Source: Trebonia sp963785645
GTDB lineage: Bacteria > Actinomycetota > Actinomycetes > Streptosporangiales > Streptosporangiaceae
Assembly (NCBI GenBank): GCA_963785645.1
Contig: CAWAWG010000018.1
Coordinates: 186,001 to 250,000, forward strand
DNA length: 64,000 nucleotides
Reading direction: 5' to 3'
Part shown: in pieces, positions 54,780 through 62,800 of the stretch
Numbering within the stretch: position 1 is the stretch's first letter
Layout of the letters: the number at the start of each line of letters is the position of its first letter
Program-made: the position numbers and the translations under genes
Notes under the pieces: model-generated
Databases searched by the model: none
Seen by the model: the letters and a program-made list of their open reading frames with translations, nothing else
What the model was told of the DNA's origin: nothing

Positions 54780-55879
54780 ATGCCGCAGGCGCTGGCCACG
54801 TCCTGAGCGGACGTCTCCCGGGTAGAGGCGGCGGGGATGCCGGCCCGCTCGAAGTCAGTGACATAGATGGACGCGGCGTCGGACGGGGAGGAGGCCGACA
54901 TCAGCTCCGGCAGGAACTGCGACCAGCCCTGGTTGTAGACCAGGATCTGCGCCAGCTGGGTCTGCAGGTCGGCGGAGACGTTGCCGGTGACGAAACCGGC
55001 GGGCAGCGGCGTCCAGCCGATCAGGCCGCCGCCGCCCGAGCCCACGGACTCCGGGTTTCCCTTGGACTCCTGGTAAATGTTGCCGGCGATGCCGGCGGCG
55101 GCGTTGTCGCTGTAGCCGTGCGACAGGAGGAAGCTGACGATGGCGCTCACGTTCGCCGGCAGCAGGCCTGAGCTGCCGCAGCTCACCGCGGTGGCGGACG
55201 TCACGGTCGCCGTGGACGAGCCGGAGGACGAGGTCGCGGTTGAGGCGGCGGGCGAGCTGGCGGCCGGGGCCGGGGCGGACGCGCTGCTCGTGTTGCCGCT
55301 GCTGCCCGTCTCGGGCTGCGTGACCGTGCTCTGCGACGGCGCGGCCTTGTGGGTGCCGCCGCCGGCGTGCTTCGCATAGGCGCGAGCGTGAACGTGAACG
55401 TGGGCCGTGGCCTTGGCGACCTCGACCGGCGCGGAAGCCGCGGTGTTCGCGGCGCCGGCACCTGAGATCGACTGGCTGACGACGGCGCTGTGCAGGGTCA
55501 TCGAGGCGCTCTGCTCCCCCGCTCCCGGGTGTCCGCCGCCGACCAGGACGTAGGCGGCCGCACCGGCCGTCAGCGCCGCGGTCGCGGCCACGGCGACGGC
55601 CGGCCCGAATCGCGCGGCCCGCTTCCTGCTCGTCTTGCGCCGGGCGTTCGCGTGCCGCCGGTTGCCGCGGGCGGCGGTGCGGCCCGGTTCCGTCTGGTGA
55701 CCCGCGTCGCGCTCGTCATACCCGAAGTCCGCCAGCAGCATGGGAGCCGTCTGGGCCATCGGGTCGGGGGTGGCGTCACCCTGGGCGCTCGTCGGGTCGT
55801 ACGGGGCGGGCCGCGCGGGGGTCGGCCAATCGGACAGACCGAAATCGCCGGTTTCGTTACGCCTGATGTCTGGGGTCAA
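54776..55879 (-). CDS. Anchored phage-tail-lysozyme-domain protein
   Basis: 367 aa. Basic cytoplasmic part to about residue 90, one membrane helix (VAVAATAALTAGAAAYVLVG), a Ser/Thr/Ala linker (120-245), then a tail-lysozyme domain (VSAIVSFLLSHGYSDNAAAG, IAGNIYQESKGNPESVG with the catalytic-type Glu, GLIGWTPLP, FLPELMSASSPSDAASIYV). It probably cuts or remodels peptidoglycan outside the membrane. The 55879 start is TTG; a later ATG (MAQTAPMLLADFGYDERD) would shorten it by 40 residues. The 55880-56205 gap has no gene, only short GAAATCCCT repeats. Confidence 0.8.
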   Translation of the reverse strand: MTPDIRRNETGDFGLSDWPTPARPAPYDPTSAQGDATPDPMAQTAPMLLADFGYDERDAGHQTEPGRTAARGNRRHANARRKTSRKRAARFGPAVAVAATAALTAGAAAYVLVGGGHPGAGEQSASMTLHSAVVSQSISGAGAANTAASAPVEVAKATAHVHVHARAYAKHAGGGTHKAAPSQSTVTQPETGSSGNTSSASAPAPAASSPAASTATSSSGSSTATVTSATAVSCGSSGLLPANVSAIVSFLLSHGYSDNAAAGIAGNIYQESKGNPESVGSGGGGLIGWTPLPAGFVTGNVSADLQTQLAQILVYNQGWSQFLPELMSASSPSDAASIYVTDFERAGIPAASTRETSAQDVASACGI

Positions 55880-56205
55880 GAAATCCCTAACTTCGCTCCT
55901 CGCCCGGCTACGCGGTTTGGGAAATCCCTCTCACCAGGCCTTACCTGCGGAAATCGCTCAAGGAAGCGTTACAGAACCGAGACCCGGGAGAGGACGTTTG
56001 GCCGCATATGGCCCAGTGAGGCTACTGATGCGGCAATCATCGCCGGGTGCCGCGCAGAGGTAACGAAACGGCTACGGCAGCGGTCATCCGGACCGGGAGC
56101 TCATTACATGACAACGGTGGTCACCGGCGGCGGCGAATGACCCGAAATGACTAGTCGACATAGCGTGACATGTCGGATGTCAACGGGTTAATCGGCAACG
56201 CAGCG

Positions 56206-57108
56206 TTATGTAGTCGTTCGGAGGGCCACTTCGGACAGCGCGCGGGCCGGCAGCTCGGCGCCTGCGCTCAGCCACCGCACGCGCGGGTCGCGCCTAAACC
56301 ACGATTCCTGGCGGCGGGCGAAGCGACGGGTGGCGCGGGCGGTCTCCGCACGGGCGTCATCGCTGGTCAGTTCTCCGTCGAGGCAGCGGAGCAGCTGCTG
56401 GTAGCCGAGGGCGCGGCTCGCTGTCCTTCCGTCGCGCAGGCCGTGCGCGGCCAGGTGCCGCACCTCCGTCTCGAACCCGGCCGCCCACATGCGGTCTACC
56501 CGGGCCTCGATCCTGCGGTCCAGCGCCTCGCGGTCTACCTTGACGCCAAGCTGGACCGCGGGACGCCCGCCCTCGTAGCCGGGCATCGTCGCGCTGAACG
56601 GGCGGCCGGACAGTTCGATGACCTCAAGCGCGCGCACGATGCGGCGGCCGTTGCCCGGCAGGATCGCCGCGGCCGCGATGGGGTCAGCGGCCTGAAGGCG
56701 TTCGTACAGCGGAGCCGGGCCTCCTCGCTCGAGCTCAGCTTCCAGGCGCTCGCGGACCACCTCGTCCGTGCCGGGGAAGTCAAGGTCGCCAAGCGCCGCC
56801 CGCACATAGAGGCCAGAGCCGCCGACCACGATAGGCACCCGGCCACGGGCCTCTATGTCCGTGATCGCCGCGTCCGCCAGCAGCTGGTACTCGGCCACGC
56901 TCGCGGTCTCGGTCACGTCCCAAACGTCGAGCAGATGGTGCGGCACCCCCCGCCGCTCCTCCAGAGACAGCTTGGCCGTACCGATGTCCATGCCACGGTA
57001 AAGCTGCATTGAGTCGGCGTTGATGACCTCGCCGCCCAGAGCCAGCGCCAGATCCACCGCCAGGTCCGACTTGCCGACCGCCGTCGCACCCACCACCACG
57101 ATCAGCAC
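56206..57108 (-). CDS. miaA: tRNA dimethylallyltransferase MiaA
   Basis: 300 aa, GTG 57108. Transfers the dimethylallyl group to A37 of UNN-reading tRNAs. P-loop GATAVGKSDLAVDLA, DSMQLYRGMDIGTAK, VGGSGLYVRA and RRFARRQESWFRRDPRV are all in place. It lies 29 bp after miaB, whose product completes the same modification (ms2i6A), so the pair is an operon. Confidence 0.97.
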   Translation of the reverse strand: MLIVVVGATAVGKSDLAVDLALALGGEVINADSMQLYRGMDIGTAKLSLEERRGVPHHLLDVWDVTETASVAEYQLLADAAITDIEARGRVPIVVGGSGLYVRAALGDLDFPGTDEVVRERLEAELERGGPAPLYERLQAADPIAAAAILPGNGRRIVRALEVIELSGRPFSATMPGYEGGRPAVQLGVKVDREALDRRIEARVDRMWAAGFETEVRHLAAHGLRDGRTASRALGYQQLLRCLDGELTSDDARAETARATRRFARRQESWFRRDPRVRWLSAGAELPARALSEVALRTTT

Positions 57109-57137
57109 CGTTGACGCCCCTCCTAGCCTCCCGTCAC

Positions 57138-58610
57138 CTAGCCGCGGCGGGTCGGCATGCCGAGGAGGACCGGCGCGGTGGCGCTGGACGGGGCGGGCGC
57201 GGGCGATGGCGATGGCGCGGCGGCGCGTTGACGGGCCGCCCAGGCATCGTCGGCCCGGGTGCGGCGGACGTTCAGTGGGGCGTCGTCGGCGCGCAGGTAG
57301 TGCGGCGCGGTGCTGGTGACCCGGGTGGTGACGATGTCGCCGGGGCGCGGACTATCGGCCGGCGGGGCGAAGTGAACCAGGCGGTTGTCGCGGGCGCGCC
57401 CCGACATGCGGTGAGTGGCGGCGTCCTTGCGGCCCTCGCCCTCGGCGACGAGGACCTCGACGACGGTGCCGTCCTGCTTCGCGTTCTCCTCGGTCGCAAT
57501 CTGCTCGACGAGAGCGACGAGCCGGTCGTACCGCTCCTGCACGACCGGCCGGGGAACCTGGTCGGGCATCGTCGCGGCCGGGGTTCCCGCGCGGATCGAG
57601 TACTGGAAGGTGAAGGCGGAGGAGAACCTGGCCCGGCTTACCACCTCAAGGGTCGCGGCGAAGTCCGCCTCCGTCTCACCGGGGAAGCCGACGATGATGT
57701 CCGTGGTGATCGCCGCGTGCGGGATGTGCGTGCGCACGTTGTCGAGGATCGCCAGGTAGCGGTCGCGCCGGTAGGCGCGGCGCATCGCCTTCAGCACGGC
57801 GTCGGAACCGGACTGCAGCGGCATGTGCAGGCTCGGCATCACATTCGGCGTGTCACGCATCGCCTCGATCACGTCGTCGGTGAAGTCCCTCGGGTGCGGC
57901 GAGGTGAACCGGACCCGCTCCAGGCCCTCGATCTCGCCGCAGGCGCGCAGCAGCTTGCCGAACGCCAGCGTGTCGCCGAACTCGGCGCCGTAAGAGTTCA
58001 CGTTCTGGCCGAGCAGGGTGACCTCGATCACACCGTCATCGGCCAGGGCCCGGATTTCGTCGAGGATGTCCCCGGGGCGGCGGTCCCGCTCTTTGCCGCG
58101 CAGCGACGGGACGATGCAGAACGTGCAGGTGTTGTTGCACCCGACGGAGATCGACACCCAAGCGGAGTACGCCGACTGACGGCGGGCGGGGAGCAGGGAC
58201 GGGAACGCGGTAAGCGTTTCCTCGAATTCGACCTGCGCCTCCTGGCGCTCGCGGGCGCGTTCGAGCAGCTTCGGCAGTGCACCGATGTTGTGCGTGCCGT
58301 AAACGACGTCGACCCAGGGAGCGCGGTCGGTGATCTTCTGCCGTTCCATCTGGGCCAGGCAGCCGCCGACGGCGATCTGCATGCCGTGGTGTGCCTTCTT
58401 GGCGGGCAGCAGGTGGCCGAGGTTGCCGTACAGCCGGTCGGCGGCGTTCTCACGGACCGCGCAGGTGTTGAATACCACCAGGTCGGGCGGGCTCCCCGCC
58501 TCGGCCTTCACGTAGCCGGCGTCTTCAAGCAGTCCCGCGACACGCTCGGAATCGTGCACGTTCATCTGGCACCCGTAGGTGCGGATTTCGTACGTACGTC
58601 CTTCTCCCAC
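57138..58610 (-). CDS. miaB: tRNA-2-methylthio-N6-dimethylallyladenosine synthase MiaB
   Basis: 490 aa. Radical-SAM methylthiotransferase. UPF0004 domain Cys (YGCQMNVHDSE; VFNTCAVRENA; VGGCLAQ), radical-SAM CNNTCTFCIVP, then SLHMPLQSGSD, and a TRAM domain near 400-455. The start is uncertain: GTG 58610 (VGEGRTYEIRTYGC) gives the usual length, GTG 58637 adds nine residues, and the 58706 frame would overlap the divergent gene. Leader is short. Confidence 0.95.
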   Translation of the reverse strand: MGEGRTYEIRTYGCQMNVHDSERVAGLLEDAGYVKAEAGSPPDLVVFNTCAVRENAADRLYGNLGHLLPAKKAHHGMQIAVGGCLAQMERQKITDRAPWVDVVYGTHNIGALPKLLERARERQEAQVEFEETLTAFPSLLPARRQSAYSAWVSISVGCNNTCTFCIVPSLRGKERDRRPGDILDEIRALADDGVIEVTLLGQNVNSYGAEFGDTLAFGKLLRACGEIEGLERVRFTSPHPRDFTDDVIEAMRDTPNVMPSLHMPLQSGSDAVLKAMRRAYRRDRYLAILDNVRTHIPHAAITTDIIVGFPGETEADFAATLEVVSRARFSSAFTFQYSIRAGTPAATMPDQVPRPVVQERYDRLVALVEQIATEENAKQDGTVVEVLVAEGEGRKDAATHRMSGRARDNRLVHFAPPADSPRPGDIVTTRVTSTAPHYLRADDAPLNVRRTRADDAWAARQRAAAPSPSPAPAPSSATAPVLLGMPTRRG

Positions 58611-58669
58611 GTGACCAGGATAGGGCTGCACACGCACCGTCAGGTCGTCTCGTGGTATTGGATGGGTCC

Positions 58670-60796
58670 ATGACTGAGATCGCTGCCTACGGAACCTGGA
58701 AGTCACCGATCAGTGCCGCGGATGTGGCCAAGGGGGCGGTGGCGATCTCGTATCCGTCCATCGCGGGCGGCGAGGTGTGGTGGCAGGAACGGCGGCCGGC
58801 CGAGGAGGGCCGGACCACGATCATGGCGTCCGCCGGCGCCTCGGGCGAACCTCGGGAACTGCTCCCCGCCCCGTGGAATGCCAGGAACCGGGTGCACGAG
58901 TACGGCGGCAAGTCGTACCTGCCCGTGCCGTCGCTGTCCCTGGCGGGAGGCTACGACCTGGTCTTCGCCAACTTCACTGACCAGCGGCTGTACGGGGTGG
59001 GCGGCGCGGTTGAATTTCAGCCCGGTGAGGCGGGCCTCGAGCCGATTCCGCTGACGCCGGCCGAGGGCGGGTTCCGCTTCGCCGACCTGGTGCTCTCCCC
59101 CGACGATCAGGAGATCTGGTGCGTACGGGAGACCGTGCTGCCGCTGGAGGGCGCGGAGCCCCCGCCCGGCTTTCACGTCGGCGGCGGCATGGCGGTGCGG
59201 CGGGAGATCGTCGCGGTGCCGCTCGACGGGTCGGCCGCGTCCGACGCCGCGATGATCCGCGTGCTGGTTTACGGTGCGCAGTTCTTCGCGTTCCCCACGC
59301 CGTCGCCGGACGGCACGAAGCTGGCGTGGATCAACTGGAACCACCCCAACATGCCGTGGGACGGGACAGAGCTGCGGGCAGGCTCCGTGTCGGACGGCGC
59401 AATCGACGTGGCTGATGCCGCGCTCCTCATGGGCGGTCCGGAAGAGTCGGTGCTCGCACCGCTGTGGCGCGACGACGCGACGGTGTATGCGATCTCCGAC
59501 GTCTCCGGCTGGTGGAACCTCTACGAGGTGCCCGTCCCGTCAAGCCCCGTCCCGTCAAGCACAGGCGCCCGCGGCGCCGCGGCGCGGGCGCTTTACCCGC
59601 GTGAGGAGGAATTCGCCGGGCCGCTGTGGCAGCTCGGCGGGCGGCCGTTTGCGTTGCTGAGCGACGGGCGGCTTGCCGTCGTGCACGGTCTCGACGAGTC
59701 CCGCCCGGGGGTGCTCGACCCGGTCTCCGGGCAGCTCACCGACCTCGATCTGCCCGGATACGGCACCGTCGACGCGGAGCTCGCCGTATCGGGCGGGACG
59801 ATCGTTACGGTGGCCGGCGGACCCCGCACCCCGCGGACCGTGCTGCGGATCAGCGTGGGCGGAGATTTCGAGATCATGAAAAAGCCGCCAGTCGGCGCCC
59901 CCGCCCCCGCCTACCTGCCCGACGCGCGCCCGGTCCAGCTTTCCGGTGGACCGAACGTCGGCGGGGTGCACGCCATCGTCTACGCTCCCACCAACCCGGA
60001 CGTGACGGCACCGGAGGGTGAACTCCCGCCGTTCCTCGTGCACGTGCACGGCGGCCCGACCGCGCACTCGGTCCCCGCGCTGTCGATAGAGAAGGCGTTC
60101 TTCACCAGCCGGGGCATCGGCATCATCGACGTCAACTACGGCGGCTCCACCGGCTACGGCCGCGAGTACCGCAACCGGCTGCGCGGCCAGTGGGGCATCG
60201 TCGACGTCGCCGACGCGTACGCGGCCGCCCTCGGCCTCGCCGAGGCGGGCGAGGCCGACCGCGCCCGGCTTGGCATCCGAGGTGGCTCGGCCGGCGGATG
60301 GACGGCCCTCGCCGCGGTGACCAGCGGTCCCGCCCTCACCGGGACCAAGGAGGCGGTCTTCTCGGCGGCGACCTCATACTTCGGCGTCTCGGACCTGCGC
60401 CCGTTCGCCGCCGATACCCACGACTTCGAGTCGAGGTACCTGGACGGTCTGATCGGCCCGCTCCCGGAGGCCGACGACCTTTACGCCGAGCGCGCCCCGG
60501 TCGGCCATATCACCGAGCTGACCTGCCCGGTCCTTCTGCTGCAGGGCCTCGACGACCCGATCGTCCCGCCGTCACAGTCCGAGGCGATCGCCGCGGACCT
60601 TGAGGCCCACGGCATCAGGCACGCCTACATCGCGTTCGAGGGCGAATCGCACGGCTTCCGCAAGACGGAAACCGTTATCGCCGCGATGGAAGCCGAGCTG
60701 GCCTTCTACGGCGAGATCTTCGGCTTCACCCCGCCGGGCATTGCGCCGATCGAGCTCTCGTTAGAAGGCACTGTTCTTAGGAGGCACTGTTCTTAG
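58670..60796 (+). CDS. S9-family serine peptidase (prolyl oligopeptidase type)
   Basis: 708 aa, ATG 58670 (MTEIAAYGTWKSPISAADV). N-terminal seven-blade propeller (to about 410), C-terminal alpha/beta hydrolase: nucleophile in IRGGSAGGWTAL, Asp in LLQGLDDPIVPPSQ, His in EGESHGFRKTE, with LVHVHGGPTAHSV before them. No signal peptide, so likely a cytoplasmic dipeptidyl/acylaminoacyl peptidase. Its last codons run into a 16-bp tandem repeat, which supplies the stop. Confidence 0.93.
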   Translation: MTEIAAYGTWKSPISAADVAKGAVAISYPSIAGGEVWWQERRPAEEGRTTIMASAGASGEPRELLPAPWNARNRVHEYGGKSYLPVPSLSLAGGYDLVFANFTDQRLYGVGGAVEFQPGEAGLEPIPLTPAEGGFRFADLVLSPDDQEIWCVRETVLPLEGAEPPPGFHVGGGMAVRREIVAVPLDGSAASDAAMIRVLVYGAQFFAFPTPSPDGTKLAWINWNHPNMPWDGTELRAGSVSDGAIDVADAALLMGGPEESVLAPLWRDDATVYAISDVSGWWNLYEVPVPSSPVPSSTGARGAAARALYPREEEFAGPLWQLGGRPFALLSDGRLAVVHGLDESRPGVLDPVSGQLTDLDLPGYGTVDAELAVSGGTIVTVAGGPRTPRTVLRISVGGDFEIMKKPPVGAPAPAYLPDARPVQLSGGPNVGGVHAIVYAPTNPDVTAPEGELPPFLVHVHGGPTAHSVPALSIEKAFFTSRGIGIIDVNYGGSTGYGREYRNRLRGQWGIVDVADAYAAALGLAEAGEADRARLGIRGGSAGGWTALAAVTSGPALTGTKEAVFSAATSYFGVSDLRPFAADTHDFESRYLDGLIGPLPEADDLYAERAPVGHITELTCPVLLLQGLDDPIVPPSQSEAIAADLEAHGIRHAYIAFEGESHGFRKTETVIAAMEAELAFYGEIFGFTPPGIAPIELSLEGTVLRRHCS

Positions 60797-60860
60797 GAAG
60801 CACTGTTCCTAGGAGGCACTGTTCTTAGGAAGCGCTGTTCTTAGGAGGCACTGCCAAGGA
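60767..60860. repeat. 16-bp tandem repeat array between convergent genes
   Basis: Five full copies and one partial copy of GGCACTGTTCTTAGGA with A/G changes at two positions. The plus-strand peptidase stop (60794-60796) and the minus-strand oxidase stop (60841-60843) both lie inside it, so copy number changes could alter both C-termini. Confidence 0.9.
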
Positions 60861-61797
60861 GAATTCTCGTGACGTCTTCGGCGCATCCCCAGCTCAGCGT
60901 TACGCCGGACCCTCCGTGCCCGTAATTGTGCACGACGCGCGGGCCGCCGCCTTCCGGCGTGCACTCTTCAAGCCGGACCTCCGGACGTCCCGGGCGCAAA
61001 CCGGCGAGGTGCTCAATGACTTCGGCGTCCGCTACCGCGGGAACGATTTCGCGGCAGCGGGCGATGATCGCCTCGGCGGTGGCCGGATCGGGTTGGATGT
61101 CCCAGTCGTGCTCGTCCAGGGTGCCGCCCAGGATGCAGTCGCTGGTCCGCGGGTGGACATAGGCCCGGCCGGCCGGATGGAACTCGTCGCGCACCGACAT
61201 GGTGATGCCCGGGTTCGTCACGCGCACGAGCTGGCCGCGCACCGGATAGACCGAGTGGTCGCCAACCAGGTCCCTGGCGGCAAGGCCCGGACAGTTGACC
61301 AGTGCGTCCACTCCGTCATCGGACAGTTCGGCCAGGGCGGTCACATGCCGTGCCACGATCTCGCCGCCTCGGTCCCGCACCTGCCCCATCAGCCAGGGCA
61401 GGTAGACCGGCATTTCCGCTTGGGGTACCGCGAATCGCAGACCGCGGGGATAGCCGGGCGGAAGTTCCGCCCGGGCGGCTTCACGGACATTGCCCACCGA
61501 TGCCGCCCAATCGGGCTGGCCGGGTGATTCCCGGTACAGGGCGAGGGAATCACGCATGACGACGCCGGGTACCGAATCACCGGCCTGGTCAGCGAGTACC
61601 TCCAGGGTCCGGCGGCCCCAGACGGCGACCTTGCCCGGCGGCCCCGCATGGGTAGGGAACCAGACCCCGGCGGCTACGTAGGACGTTGTCGCCTCGACGG
61701 TCGCGTCCGCCACGACTCTTACGTCACATCCGGCCTCGAGCAGGCGCACCGCGGTGGTGAGCCCGATGACGCCCGCGCCAAGCACAATCACCCGCAT
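60841..61797 (-). CDS. FAD-dependent oxidoreductase, D-amino-acid-oxidase type
   Basis: 318 aa from ATG 61797. FAD GxGxxG motif VLGAGVIGLTTAVRLLEAG at the very N-terminus, TSYVAAGVWFP, LVNCPGLAARDLVGD, YVHPRTSDCILGGT and GPRVVHNYGHGGSGVTLSWG near the end, the order of D-amino-acid oxidases (oxidises D-amino acids to keto acids, giving H2O2). It overlaps the regulator gene by 10 bp, so the two are one transcript; the regulator's peroxiredoxin half would fit peroxide made by this enzyme. Confidence 0.92.
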   Translation of the reverse strand: MRVIVLGAGVIGLTTAVRLLEAGCDVRVVADATVEATTSYVAAGVWFPTHAGPPGKVAVWGRRTLEVLADQAGDSVPGVVMRDSLALYRESPGQPDWAASVGNVREAARAELPPGYPRGLRFAVPQAEMPVYLPWLMGQVRDRGGEIVARHVTALAELSDDGVDALVNCPGLAARDLVGDHSVYPVRGQLVRVTNPGITMSVRDEFHPAGRAYVHPRTSDCILGGTLDEHDWDIQPDPATAEAIIARCREIVPAVADAEVIEHLAGLRPGRPEVRLEECTPEGGGPRVVHNYGHGGSGVTLSWGCAEDVTRILLGSAS

Positions 61798-62738
61798 GAA
61801 ACCCTGACCTCCCGTGGGTTCGAACGCAGCCATTCCAGGACGTGGACGGCGTGCTGGTCCGGCGTGGGCACCGGGTAAAACACCTGCTCGATCTCGCCGG
61901 CGAAGGCGATTATGGTGAGCCTCTGGTACAAGGTCATCTCGTCTGCGGTAATGACCGGCAGGCTCAGGGCGCCGCGGAGCGCGAGCGCCTGGTCTGACAG
62001 CATCGCGAACGGCAGGCGCAGCCGGCGAGCCAGTTTTCGCTGGTATTCACTTGTCTGCGAGGACAAGCCGTACACCCGCGCCGCTCCGGCATTACGCAAC
62101 TCGGCATGATGGTCACGGAACCCGGCCGCCTCGGCGGTGCAGCCCCAGGCGCCCGGGATGCCGTCCCAGCCCTCCGGCAGCCGCACTTCAGGCGAGCCGG
62201 TCAGCGGATACACGTACAGCACCGTCCGGCCGGGGCCGAGCGCGTCCAGCCTGACCACCGACCCATCGGTCGCGGTCAGATCGAGCGGCGGCATCCGCAT
62301 TCGTCTCAGGTGAGCCGCGGCGCCGTCATCACCAGCCGCGAGCTTCCCGGCCGCCTGCCCCGCGGCCGCCGGGAGCGGGGCGATTGGGCGGCAGGCGGCC
62401 GCCTCCAGGTGCGCGGTCAGGGCGTCACGCCGCTGCGCCAGTGCGTCGATCCGCGCCGACAGGTCGTCAATGACGCGCCGGTAAGCAGCCAGCGACGCGG
62501 GACACTCGTCACCGGCGCCGTGCCCGCTGGCCAGGCAGTCCACGAACGGCCGAGTCTCCTCCACCGACAATCCCAGGTCAGTCAGCGCGCGGATCTCCTG
62601 AACCTGGCGCACCGATACCTGGTCGTATTCCCGGTACCCGTTGGGCAGCCGGGTCGGCACCACCAAGCCGAGTGCCTCATAGTACTTAACCGCGCGAACC
62701 GTCGCTCCGGCCCGCCGCGCCAGCTCTCCGACCCTCAT
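61788..62738 (-). CDS. MerR-family regulator fused to a peroxiredoxin-like domain
   Basis: 316 aa. Residues 1-110 are a MerR DNA-binding head (MRVGELARRAGATVRAVKYY, NGYREYDQVSVRQVQEIRAL) with a helical dimer arm. Residues 145-310 are a BCP/PrxQ-like thioredoxin fold: GAWGCTAEAAGFRDHHAEL, VYGLSSQTSEYQRKLARRL, LPFAMLSDQALALRGAL. The peroxidatic Cys is kept in GCT; the second Cys of CTxEAC is Ala. The fusion suggests a redox- or substrate-sensing regulator of the downstream oxidase. Confidence 0.88.
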   Translation of the reverse strand: MRVGELARRAGATVRAVKYYEALGLVVPTRLPNGYREYDQVSVRQVQEIRALTDLGLSVEETRPFVDCLASGHGAGDECPASLAAYRRVIDDLSARIDALAQRRDALTAHLEAAACRPIAPLPAAAGQAAGKLAAGDDGAAAHLRRMRMPPLDLTATDGSVVRLDALGPGRTVLYVYPLTGSPEVRLPEGWDGIPGAWGCTAEAAGFRDHHAELRNAGAARVYGLSSQTSEYQRKLARRLRLPFAMLSDQALALRGALSLPVITADEMTLYQRLTIIAFAGEIEQVFYPVPTPDQHAVHVLEWLRSNPREVRVSCG

Positions 62739-62800
62739 GCCAGGAGACTAAACCTATCCCTCAAGGTTCAGGTCAAGGAGTCCGCTGGCCGTGATTTCGG

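Noticed and set aside
55880..56205. Possible c-di-AMP (ydaO-type) riboswitch before the tail-lysozyme gene
   Set aside because: Wall-hydrolase genes of actinomycetes often carry one, but I could not find the conserved ydaO core blocks on the minus strand; only short GAAATCCCT repeats are present.
57111..58673. 520-aa plus-strand frame opposite miaB
   Set aside because: miaB has all radical-SAM cysteines; the opposite frame is its shadow.
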